Below are positions 1 through 6,207 of a stretch of 9,604 nt of DNA, piece after piece. Made by a program: the position numbers and the translations under genes. The stretch covers positions 1 to 9,604 of the forward strand of contig JAGWIH010000066.1 in the NCBI GenBank assembly GCA_028866355.1. Direction: 5' to 3'. Position 1 is the stretch's first letter, and the number at the start of each line of letters is the position of its first letter. The DNA is from Alphaproteobacteria bacterium (GTDB lineage: Bacteria; Pseudomonadota; Alphaproteobacteria; ATCC43930; CGMCC-115725). The notes beneath the pieces were generated by a model, which was not told the DNA's origin, did not search any database, and saw only the letters and a list, made by a program, of their open reading frames with translations.

Positions 1-1736
1 ACGAAATCCTCGTCGCGCACCGCCATGCCGGCGCGGCCGCGGCCGCCGCGGCGTTGCGCGCGATAGGTCACCAACGGCACGCGCTTGATGTAGCCGGCGT
101 GGCTGACGGTGACGACCATGTCCTCGCGCTGGATCAGATCCTCGATGTTGGTTTCGGCGGTCGCGTCCTCGAGCATCGTCTTGCGCGGCGTCGCGAACTG
201 CTCCCGCACTTCGCGCAACTCCTTGCGGACAACATCGAGCAGCTTTGGCCGCGACCCCAGGATCTCGAGGTGGCCGCGAATCTCCTCGGTCAGGTCCCGC
301 AATTCCTCGGCGATCTTGTCGCGCTCGAGCCCGGTCAACCGTTGCAGACGGAGCTCGAGGATTGCCTTGGCCTGTTCTTCGGACAGCTTGTAGGTGTTGT
401 CGGAGGCCAGACGCGAACGGCCTTCCTCCTCGATCAACGCCACCAGTGGCGCCACCGACGCCGCCGGCCAGGCGCGCGCCACCAGCTGCGTTCGCGCCGT
501 CTCCGGATCCTTTGCCTTGCGGATGAGCTCGATCACCGCATCGATGTTCGCGACGGCAACGGCGAGCCCCAGCAACAGATGGGCGCGGTCGCGCGCCTGG
601 CCCAGGAGATAGACCGTCCGCTTGGTGACGACTTCCTCGCGGAAGGCGACAAAGGCGGCGATCACGTCCTTCAGGCCCATCAACACCGGTCGGCCGCCGC
701 CGTCCAGCGCCAGCATGTTGATGCCGAAGGTTTCCTGGAGCGGCGTGAACTTATAGAGCTGGTTCAGCACGACTTCGGCCATGGCGTCGCGCTTGAGCTC
801 GACGACGACCCGCACGCCGTGCCGGTCGCTTTCGTCGCGAAGGTCGCTGATGCCGTCGATCTGTTTCTCGCGGCTGAGTTCGGCGATGCGCTCGACCAGG
901 CGCGCCTTGTTCACCTGGTAGGGAACCTCGGTGATAATGATCGCCTCGCGATCACCGCGTAGCTCCTCGATCGCCGCCTTACCGCGAATGACGATCGAAC
1001 CGCGGCCGGTGCGATAGGCATCGGCGACGCCGCCGCGGCCGAGGATGATGCCGCCGGTCGGAAAATCCGGACCCGGCACCTTCGCCATCAGCGCTTCGAT
1101 CGAAATAGCGTTATCGTCGATATAGGCGATGCAGGCGTCGATCACCTCGCCCAGATTGTGAGTCGGAATGTTGGTCGCCATGCCGACCGCGATGCCGGCG
1201 CCGCCATTGACCAGGATATTGGGGTAACGCGCCGGCAGAACTTTCGGCTCCTGGCGGCTGCCGTCGTAATTCGGCTGGAAGTCGACGGTCTCCTTGTCGA
1301 TGTCGTCGAGCAGCGCGTCGGCGGCGCGCGACATGCGCGCCTCGGTGTAGCGCATCGCCGCCGCCGGATCGCCGTCCATCGAGCCGAAATTGCCCTGGCC
1401 GTCGATGAGCGGCAGACGCATCGAGAAATCCTGCGCCATGCGCACCATGGCGTCGTAAATCGCAGCGTCGCCGTGCGGATGGTAATGGCCCATCACATAG
1501 CCGACGATGTTCGCCGACTTACGGTACGGCCGGTTCCACTCGTTGCCGCCCTCCTTCATGCCGTAGAGGATGCGGCGGTGGACCGGCTTGAGGCCGTCGC
1601 GCACGTCCGGCAGGGCGCGCGCCACGATCACGCTCATGGCGTAATCGAGGTACGACCGGCGCATCTCCTCTTCGATGGAGACCGGCGCGATGTCGCTCGG
1701 CGGCGGCGGGGTCGGCGGCGTTGGGTTGGCGACCAC
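1..1736 (-). CDS. gyrA: DNA gyrase subunit A, 5' part (3' end outside window)
   Basis: GyrA breaks and rejoins DNA in the GyrA2GyrB2 complex that introduces negative supercoils. The reading frame is open from 1736 to the window edge (578 codons of the usual roughly 900). Seen: IAPVSIEEEMRRSYLDYAMS at the N-terminus, the quinolone-region HPHGDAAIYDAMVRMAQ (residues 86-102), the catalytic tyrosine Y130 in AAMRYTEARM, and a GyrA box QRRGGRG at 561-567. The GyrA box is the DNA-wrapping motif that separates GyrA from ParC. The residue matching E. coli Ser83 is Ala91; Asp95 matches Asp87. The only in-frame start between an upstream TAG and conserved sequence is GTG at 1736, giving MVANPTPPTPPPPSDIAPVS; no Shine-Dalgarno is visible before it. 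An internal ATG at residue 25 would cut into the conserved region. It lies downstream of ssb on the same strand, 325 bp away. The identity is certain; the start is probable. Confidence 0.97.
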   Translation of the reverse strand, partial: MVANPTPPTPPPPSDIAPVSIEEEMRRSYLDYAMSVIVARALPDVRDGLKPVHRRILYGMKEGGNEWNRPYRKSANIVGYVMGHYHPHGDAAIYDAMVRMAQDFSMRLPLIDGQGNFGSMDGDPAAAMRYTEARMSRAADALLDDIDKETVDFQPNYDGSRQEPKVLPARYPNILVNGGAGIAVGMATNIPTHNLGEVIDACIAYIDDNAISIEALMAKVPGPDFPTGGIILGRGGVADAYRTGRGSIVIRGKAAIEELRGDREAIIITEVPYQVNKARLVERIAELSREKQIDGISDLRDESDRHGVRVVVELKRDAMAEVVLNQLYKFTPLQETFGINMLALDGGGRPVLMGLKDVIAAFVAFREEVVTKRTVYLLGQARDRAHLLLGLAVAVANIDAVIELIRKAKDPETARTQLVARAWPAASVAPLVALIEEEGRSRLASDNTYKLSEEQAKAILELRLQRLTGLERDKIAEELRDLTEEIRGHLEILGSRPKLLDVVRKELREVREQFATPRKTMLEDATAETNIEDLIQREDMVVTVSHAGYIKRVPLVTYRAQRRGGRGRAGMAVRDEDF

Positions 1737-1772
1737 GGTTTTGGGCCAGTTCTAGGGGCGTTTTCTCGTGCA

Positions 1773-1797
1773 AACGCTGGCGGAACACGCCAGCGTT
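1773..1797 (-). promoter_or_regulatory. Stem-loop in the gyrA 5' leader
   Basis: A perfect 10-bp inverted repeat, AACGCTGGCG / CGCCAGCGTT, encloses a 5-base loop (TGTTC on the gyrA strand). If transcription starts from the proximal promoter at 1809-1837, the stem begins within a few bases of the mRNA 5' end and stops 36 bases before the GTG start. It is followed only by TTTGC, so it is a poor intrinsic terminator. A 5' stabilising hairpin or a regulatory leader structure is more likely. The structure is seen; the function is inferred. Confidence 0.6.
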
Positions 1798-1808
1798 ACG
1801 GTGCAAAA

Positions 1809-1837
1809 ATTGTACGTGATTTCAGCTTTGCGAACAA
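1809..1837 (-). promoter_or_regulatory. Candidate proximal gyrA promoter
   Basis: On the minus strand, TTGTTC (1837-1832) and TACAAT (1814-1809) are separated by 17 bases. The -10 matches five of six sigma-70 consensus positions and the -35 three of six. The predicted start near 1802 would give a leader of about 66 bases, with the hairpin at its 5' end. Confidence 0.4.
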
Positions 1838-1893
1838 TGTCGGCCGCCGCCATCTTGGCGCCTGGATAGGCTGATTCGTGGAATAATTTTTAT

Positions 1894-1921
1894 ATTATAA
1901 AAACAGCTGTTTATAAGTCAC
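1894..1921 (-). promoter_or_regulatory. Candidate distal gyrA promoter with palindromic spacer
   Basis: On the minus strand, GTGACT (1921-1916) and a perfect TATAAT (1899-1894) are 16 bases apart. The spacer contains the perfect 12-bp palindrome AAACAGCTGTTT (1901-1912), the classic place for a repressor operator. The predicted start near 1887 is about 150 bases upstream of the gyrA GTG. The sequences are seen; promoter and operator activity are inferred, and the protein that would bind is unknown. Confidence 0.4.
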
Positions 1922-1977
1922 TTTAACAGTAATTTGTGAGGACAATTTTAGGCCCTCAGGCGAGTCGTTTTTGGGTT

Positions 1978-2037
1978 GGTTTTTGTGCGCCGCAAAAACC
2001 GCGAATCCGACCCTCGGCGGCACGCAATCGCCGCCGA
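1978..2037 (-). terminator. Stem-loops behind ssb, possible terminator
   Basis: Reading downstream from the ssb stop (2062), the first stem is an 8-bp GC-rich pair, TCGGCGGC / GCCGCCGA (2037-2014), with an 8-base loop. The second is GGTTTTTG / CAAAAACC (2000-1978) with a 7-base loop. Neither is followed directly by a clean U-run; the T5 lies inside the arm of the second stem. Termination of ssb here is plausible but not a textbook case. Confidence 0.3.
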
Positions 2038-2061
2038 TTGTCAGCATTGAAAACGTCCAGA

Positions 2062-2535
2062 CTAGAACGGGATTTCGTCGTCCAAATCGGCGGGCGCCGG
2101 CGCTTTGGCCTTGGCGCGTCCAGCCGCCGCCGGCGCCGCAGACGGCTCGTCGGCTGCAAAGCCACCCTCGCCGCCGCTCGAGCGCGCACCGTCGAGCATC
2201 GTGAGCTCGCCGCGGAATTTCTGCAGCACCACTTCGGTGGTGTATTTCTCCTGGCCCGATTGATCGGTCCATTTGCGCGTCTGCAGCGCGCCTTCGAGAT
2301 AAACCTTCGAGCCCTTTTTCAGGTACTTCTCGATGATCTCGACCAGCCGATCGTTGAACACGACGACGCGGTGCCATTCGGTGCGCTCCTTGCGCTCGCC
2401 GGTGGCCTTGTCGCGCCAGGATTCCGAGGTCGCGACCGACATATTGGCGACGCGGGTGCCGTCGTTGGTCGAACGGATCTCGGGATCGCGGCCGAGATTG
2501 CCGATCAGGATCACCTTGTTGACGCTTCCGGCCAT
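2062..2535 (-). CDS. ssb: Single-stranded DNA-binding protein
   Basis: SSB coats single-stranded DNA in replication, recombination and repair and recruits partners through its C-terminal tip. The 157-residue product begins MAGSVNKVILIGNLGRDPEI, the start of the OB fold (about residues 1-110, with the conserved aromatic stretch ending in TEWHRVVVF). A short Gly/Ala/Pro-rich linker follows, then the acidic tip DDEIPF, the docking site for partner proteins. The start at 2535 is preceded by a good GGAGG and gives the family N-terminus; an 18-codon upstream extension in frame is possible but has no homology or ribosome site. It diverges from uvrA around a shared LexA box, so SOS induction is likely. 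It precedes gyrA on the same strand but across a 325-bp gap with its own promoters. The identity is certain. Confidence 0.97.
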   Translation of the reverse strand: MAGSVNKVILIGNLGRDPEIRSTNDGTRVANMSVATSESWRDKATGERKERTEWHRVVVFNDRLVEIIEKYLKKGSKVYLEGALQTRKWTDQSGQEKYTTEVVLQKFRGELTMLDGARSSGGEGGFAADEPSAAPAAAGRAKAKAPAPADLDDEIPF

Positions 2536-2587
2536 CGCCCGCTCCTCCCGCTTTTCCGCCGCCTTGTGAACCGCGGCGTGTCGCCCC

Positions 2588-2616
2588 ATCTATGGGCGTC
2601 TGGCGCGGTTTGGCAA
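2588..2616 (-). promoter_or_regulatory. Candidate ssb promoter
   Basis: On the minus strand TTGCCA (2616-2611) is followed 16-17 bases later by the weak -10 candidates CATAGA (2594-2589) or ATAGAT (2593-2588). This gives a leader of roughly 50 bases before the ssb ATG. The LexA box sits immediately upstream of the -35. Confidence 0.3.
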
Positions 2617-2639
2617 GCGTCCGCAGCCTAGAACACAAT
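2610..2639 (+). promoter_or_regulatory. Candidate uvrA promoter
   Basis: TTGGCA (2610-2615) and CACAAT (2634-2639) are 18 bases apart. The -10 lies inside the LexA box, so bound LexA would block polymerase directly. The -35 overlaps the -35 of the candidate ssb promoter on the other strand. A transcript start near 2646 would lie downstream of the ATG at 2638. Confidence 0.35.
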
Positions 2640-2645
2640 GGGAAC
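2631..2645. promoter_or_regulatory. LexA (SOS) box between ssb and uvrA
   Basis: GAACACAATGGGAAC is an exact GAAC-N7-GAAC direct repeat, the known alphaproteobacterial LexA site. It lies between two divergent genes commonly in the SOS regulon, 96 bp upstream of ssb and 67 bp upstream of the chosen uvrA start. The motif is seen directly; the binding is inferred from family knowledge. Confidence 0.85.
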
Positions 2646-2712
2646 ATTGCCAAGCACGAAGCTTGTGGCTCATAGTCCCGCATCACCGACGACGACTCGA
2701 GTGTCTCCTGCC

Positions 2713-5562
2713 ATGCAGCAAATCCGTGTCCGCGGCGCCCGCGAACACAATCTGAAGAACGTCGACGTCGATATGCCGCGCGACAGCCTGGTGGTGATCA
2801 CCGGCCTGTCGGGTTCGGGCAAGTCGTCGCTCGCCTTCGACACGATCTATGCCGAAGGCCAGCGCCGTTACGTCGAAAGCCTGTCGGCCTATGCGCGCCA
2901 GTTCCTCGAGCTGATGCAGAAGCCCGACGTCGACCTGATCGAAGGCCTGTCGCCGGCGATCTCGATCGAGCAGAAAACCACCTCGCGCAATCCGCGTTCG
3001 ACCGTCGGCACGGTCACCGAAATCTACGATTACATGCGGCTGCTGTGGGCGCGCGTCGGCGTGCCCTATTCGCCCGCCACCGGCCTTCCCATCGAGAGTC
3101 AAACCGTCTCGCAGATGGTCGATCGCGTCATGGCGATGCCGGACGGCACGCGTCTCCTGCTGTTGGCGCCGATCGTGCGCGGCCGCAAGGGCGAATACCG
3201 CAAAGACCTGCTCGAGCTGCAAAAGCGCGGGTTTCAGCGGGTCAAGGTCGACGGCAAGATGGTCGACATCGACGCCGCGCCGGCGCTCGACAAGAAGCTC
3301 AAGCACGACATCGAAGTCGTGGTCGATCGCATCGTCGTGCGTAAGGATCTCGGCAACCGCGTCGCCGACAGCCTCGAAACCGCGCTCAAGCTCGCGGACG
3401 GCATTGCCGTTGCCGAGGACGCCGACGGCGGCAAGCAGACCATCTTCTCAGCCAAATTCGCCTGTCCGGTATCGGGCTTCACCATTCCCGAGATCGAGCC
3501 GCGGCTGTTCTCGTTCAACAATCCGTTCGGCGCGTGTCCGACCTGCGACGGCCTCGGCACCAAATTGTTCTTCGATCCCGATCTGATCGTACCCGACGAG
3601 CGCCTGAGCCTGCGCGAAGGCGCGATCGCGCCGTGGAACACCCAGTCGACGCAGTATTACGCCCAAACGCTCGACAGCCTCGCCCGCCATTTGAAGATCA
3701 GCGTCAACACGCCGTGGAAGGACCTCGACGACAAGGTGCGCCAGGCGATCCTCTACGGCACAGGCGACAAGCCGGTGACCATGAAATACGACGACGGCCG
3801 CAAGAGCTATTCGACGACGCGGCCGTTCGAAGGCGTGATTCCGAACATCGAACGCCGCTGGCGCGAGACCGAGAGTATTTGGCGGCGTGAGGAACTCTCG
3901 CGCTACCAAAACACCGCGCCGTGCGAAGCCTGCCAAGGCAAGCGGCTCAAGCCCGAGGCGCTGGCGGTCAAGATCCGCAAGCGCGACATCAGCCAGGTCG
4001 CCGACATGTCGATCCTCGAGGCCGGCGAATGGTTCGGCACGCTGAGCCAGGACCTGACACAGAAGCAGCGCGATATCGCCGCGCGCATCCTCAAGGAGAT
4101 CAACGAACGCCTGGGATTTCTGCGTAACGTCGGCCTCGAATACCTGACGCTGTCGCGCGCTTCTGGCACGTTGTCGGGCGGCGAAAGCCAGCGTATTCGT
4201 CTGGCGTCACAGATCGGCTCGGGCCTCACCGGCGTGCTGTACGTACTCGACGAGCCGTCGATCGGCTTGCACCAGCGCGACAACGACCGGTTGCTGGCGA
4301 CCCTCAAGCGGCTGCGCGACCTTGGCAACTCGGTGCTGGTGGTCGAGCACGACGAAGAGGCGATCCGCGCCGCGGACTTTCTAATCGACATGGGGCCGGC
4401 CGCGGGTATCCACGGCGGCAAGGTGGTGGCGATCGGTACGCCCGACGCGGTGATGAAAAGCCCGGATAGCGTCACCGCGGCCTACCTCACCGGCCGCAAA
4501 CGCATCGAGCTGCCGGCGCAGCGCCGGCATAGCACCGGCAAGACGCTGACCGTCGTCGGCGCGCGCGCCAACAACCTGCAGAACATCAAGGCGGTCTTTC
4601 CGCTCGGCGCCCTCACCTGCATCACCGGCGTCTCCGGCGGCGGCAAGTCGACGCTGGTCATCGACACGCTCTACAAGGCACTGGCGCGCAAGCTGATGGG
4701 CGCGCGCGAGCAGGCTGGCGCGCACGACCGCATCGAAGGCGCCGAGCATCTCGACAAGGTCATCGACATCGACCAGAGCCCGATCGGCCGCACGCCACGC
4801 TCCAATCCGGCGACCTATACGGGCGCCTTCACGCCGATCCGCGACTGGTTTGCCGGATTGCCCGAGGCCAAGGCGCGGGGCTACGGTCCCGGCCGGTTCT
4901 CGTTCAACGTCAAAGGCGGCCGTTGCGAGGCGTGCGAGGGCGACGGCGTCATCAAGATCGAGATGCACTTCCTGCCCGACGTGTATGTCCAATGCGACGT
5001 CTGCAAGGGCAAGCGCTATAACCGCGAAACCCTCGAAGTCGAGTTCAGGGGCAAGAGCATCGCAGACGTGCTCGACATGACCGTCGAGGAAGGCGCGGCG
5101 TTCTTTTCGGCGGTGCCGTCGATCCGCGAGAAACTGGCGACGTTGGAGCGCGTCGGTCTTGGCTATATCCACATCGGCCAGCCGGCGACGACGCTGTCCG
5201 GCGGCGAGGCGCAACGCGTCAAGCTCGCCAAGGAATTGTCGCGGCGCGCCACCGGCCGCACGCTCTACATCCTCGACGAGCCGACCACCGGCCTGCACTT
5301 CGCCGACGTCAGCAAGCTCCTCGAGGTGCTGCACGCGCTCGTCGACCAGGGCAATACCATCCTGGTGATCGAGCACAATCTGGAAGTGATCAAAACCGCC
5401 GACTGGATCGTCGATCTCGGGCCGGAAGGCGGCTCGGGCGGCGGGCGCATCGTGGCGACGGGAACGCCCGAGCAGATCGCCGCCGCCAAGGGCAGCTATA
5501 CCGGCGATTATCTCAAAGCCTATCTCGCGCGCAATTCCGAAAAGAAGCGCAAGCGGGCGTAA
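2713..5562 (+). CDS. uvrA: Excinuclease ABC subunit A
   Basis: UvrA is the damage-sensing ATPase of nucleotide excision repair and loads UvrB on lesions. From the ATG at 2713 the product is 949 residues. Seen: Walker A GLSGSGKS at 31-38, ABC signature LSGGESQ at 487-493, Walker B/D-loop VLDEPSIGLHQRD, a second Walker A GVSGGGKS (lysine 645), second signature LSGGEAQ at 828-834 and ILDEPTTGLHFAD. The C-terminal zinc module is intact (C738, C741, C761, C764). The N-terminal insertion module reads C251-P-V-S254 with C275 and C278, so one expected cysteine is serine. Another CxxC is at 404/407. An in-frame ATG at 2638 would add 25 residues but lies inside the LexA box and overlaps the likely -10; GTG at 2701 is another option. 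No start has a clear Shine-Dalgarno. The identity is certain; the start is probable. Confidence 0.97.
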   Translation: MQQIRVRGAREHNLKNVDVDMPRDSLVVITGLSGSGKSSLAFDTIYAEGQRRYVESLSAYARQFLELMQKPDVDLIEGLSPAISIEQKTTSRNPRSTVGTVTEIYDYMRLLWARVGVPYSPATGLPIESQTVSQMVDRVMAMPDGTRLLLLAPIVRGRKGEYRKDLLELQKRGFQRVKVDGKMVDIDAAPALDKKLKHDIEVVVDRIVVRKDLGNRVADSLETALKLADGIAVAEDADGGKQTIFSAKFACPVSGFTIPEIEPRLFSFNNPFGACPTCDGLGTKLFFDPDLIVPDERLSLREGAIAPWNTQSTQYYAQTLDSLARHLKISVNTPWKDLDDKVRQAILYGTGDKPVTMKYDDGRKSYSTTRPFEGVIPNIERRWRETESIWRREELSRYQNTAPCEACQGKRLKPEALAVKIRKRDISQVADMSILEAGEWFGTLSQDLTQKQRDIAARILKEINERLGFLRNVGLEYLTLSRASGTLSGGESQRIRLASQIGSGLTGVLYVLDEPSIGLHQRDNDRLLATLKRLRDLGNSVLVVEHDEEAIRAADFLIDMGPAAGIHGGKVVAIGTPDAVMKSPDSVTAAYLTGRKRIELPAQRRHSTGKTLTVVGARANNLQNIKAVFPLGALTCITGVSGGGKSTLVIDTLYKALARKLMGAREQAGAHDRIEGAEHLDKVIDIDQSPIGRTPRSNPATYTGAFTPIRDWFAGLPEAKARGYGPGRFSFNVKGGRCEACEGDGVIKIEMHFLPDVYVQCDVCKGKRYNRETLEVEFRGKSIADVLDMTVEEGAAFFSAVPSIREKLATLERVGLGYIHIGQPATTLSGGEAQRVKLAKELSRRATGRTLYILDEPTTGLHFADVSKLLEVLHALVDQGNTILVIEHNLEVIKTADWIVDLGPEGGSGGGRIVATGTPEQIAAAKGSYTGDYLKAYLARNSEKKRKRA

Positions 5563-5564
5563 CC

Positions 5565-5777
5565 CTATAGGGCATTTACAGGCAGCTTGAGATAGACCGT
5601 GCCGTTGGCTTCTGGCGCTGACCAATTGCCCGCCCGCATGTTGACCTGGATCGACGGCAGAATCAGCCCCGGCATATCGAGTGTCTTGTCGCGGGCCTCG
5701 CGGGTCACCGGATCGGACACAAGACAGGACACGGTAAAGATCGCCGGATCGAAAAAGGCCTGGATTCGGGGAGACAT
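5565..5777 (-). pseudogene. Internally deleted Blh/ETHE1-type metallo-beta-lactamase relic
   Basis: The 70-codon frame has a perfect start (GGAGGT 7 bases before ATG 5777). It joins the two ends of a known family. Residues 1 to about 25 (MSPRIQAFFDPAIFTVSCLV, then SDPVTR) match the N-terminus of Blh/ETHE1-like persulfide dioxygenases. Residues from about 26 on (REARDKTLDMPGLILPSIQV, then NMRAGNW, ending YLKLPVNAL) match their C-terminus. The middle, some 215 residues with the metal-binding HxHxDH motif, is missing, so it cannot be a dioxygenase. The deletion kept the frame, with the junction near TREARD. In BigR-type loci this enzyme oxidises glutathione persulfide to sulfite, which fits the neighbours. 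It diverges from the repressor gene and converges on uvrA, with 2 bp between stops. A small stable peptide remains possible. The fusion is read from remembered family sequence and should be aligned. Confidence 0.75.
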
Positions 5778-5799
5778 GGGCCGGACCTCCGATAAGCGC

Positions 5800-5855
5800 T
5801 TGAATTCCACCTCACGGCGTTTATATAAGGTGTCTCTTATTAAGCGTCACCTTAT
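5800..5855. promoter_or_regulatory. Divergent promoter with 31-bp near-palindromic operator
   Basis: ATAAGGTG (5825-5832) and CACCTTAT (5848-5855) form a perfect 8-bp inverted repeat. At its exact centre (5840) lies a second symmetric element, CTTA-T-TAAG (5836-5844). Only two of the 15 symmetric base pairs fail to match. The plus-strand promoter is TTGAAT (5800-5805) with TATATA (5822-5827) or TATAAG (5824-5829). The minus-strand promoter is GTGACG (5850-5845) with the same TATATA (5827-5822) at 17 bases. The palindrome overlaps the shared -10 and both start regions, so one repressor could shut both arms. The likely binder is the adjacent ArsR-family protein. An interleaved repeat, GTCTCTT (5832-5838) / AAGAGAC (5859-5865), is also present. 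Confidence 0.65.
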
Positions 5856-5871
5856 GCAAAGAGACTTGCGC

Positions 5872-6204
5872 ATGACTGCCCTACAAATTCGCGATGCCCG
5901 GCGCTTCGAGGCCAAAGCGAGCGAGGCCGCCTCCCTGCTGGCAGCACTCGCGAATCCGCGCCGGTTGATGATTTTGTGCGAGCTTGCCCATGGCGAACGC
6001 TCGGTTAACGAGCTGGTCCGCCGCGTCGGACTGCAACAGGCCGCAGTGTCGCAGCATCTCGCCAAACTGCGTCAGGCCGGCGTGGTTGGCACCCGGCCTG
6101 AGGCGCAAATGGTCTTCTATCGGCTCAAGAGCCCGGCCGCGGTCGCGGTCATCAACACACTTTCAGGAATCTTCTGTCCGCCTGCCAAATCGAAACGGAG
6201 TTGA
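5872..6204 (+). CDS. bigR: BigR/SqrR-type ArsR-family sulfide/persulfide-responsive repressor
   Basis: This is a 110-residue winged-helix protein. The helix-turn-helix spans about residues 44-72 (SVNELVRRVGLQQAAVSQHL, then AKLRQAGVV), followed by the beta wing (EAQMVFYRL). The metal-site residues of ArsR/SmtB are not evident. Instead there are exactly two cysteines, C36 (LMILCELA) and C102 (SGIFCPP), 66 residues apart, the spacing of the Cys42/Cys108 pair of BigR. In that family, persulfide or oxidation links the two cysteines and releases DNA. ATG 5872 is preferred because AAGAGA lies about 8 bases upstream; an in-frame ATG at 5854 overlaps the operator. It probably represses itself, the two downstream genes and the divergent relic. 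The next gene starts 3 bases after its stop. The family is certain; the BigR subtype is strongly supported by cysteines and context. Confidence 0.88.
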   Translation: MTALQIRDARRFEAKASEAASLLAALANPRRLMILCELAHGERSVNELVRRVGLQQAAVSQHLAKLRQAGVVGTRPEAQMVFYRLKSPAAVAVINTLSGIFCPPAKSKRS

Positions 6205-6207
6205 ATC

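Larger units (their letters stand above)
1737..2061. other. ssb-gyrA intergenic region (325 bp)
   Basis: There is no convincing gene here. Reading toward gyrA on the minus strand, it holds stem-loops just behind ssb (1978-2037), an AT-rich block (about 1880-1960) with a candidate promoter and a 12-bp palindrome, a second promoter-like pair (1809-1837), and a strong hairpin (1773-1797) in the gyrA leader. The AT-rich block contrasts sharply with the GC-rich surroundings, as expected of a promoter. Confidence 0.8.

Noticed and set aside
54..962. Long plus-strand open frame (302 codons) opposite gyrA
   Set aside because: It lies antisense to clearly conserved gyrA codons; it is a by-product of GC-rich codon use, with no recognisable domain or ribosome site.
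1519..1806. Minus-strand frame from a TTG at 1806 running into gyrA in another frame
   Set aside because: It could suggest a leader peptide, but its residues are a frame-shifted reading of the GyrA N-terminus and it has no ribosome site.
1158..1874. Plus-strand open frame of 238 codons opposite the gyrA start
   Set aside because: It is antisense to the GyrA catalytic region and has no recognisable domain; the His/Arg/Val-rich composition is typical of a shadow frame.
1895..2686. Minus-strand frame of 263 codons over ssb
   Set aside because: It is an alternative reading frame of ssb and the promoter region; the SSB frame carries all the conserved residues.
2638..2712. 25-codon N-terminal extension of uvrA
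   Set aside because: Its ATG lies in the LexA box and the likely -10, the residues show no homology I recognise, and the conserved N-terminus starts at 2713.
5563..5572. Palindrome CCCTATAGGG at the uvrA stop as a terminator
   Set aside because: It is a perfect 10-bp palindrome but has no usable loop and no T-run on either strand; it also includes the relic's stop codon.
4381..5625. Minus-strand open frame of 414 codons opposite uvrA
   Set aside because: It is antisense to the second UvrA ATPase half, which is strongly conserved; it has no domain of its own.
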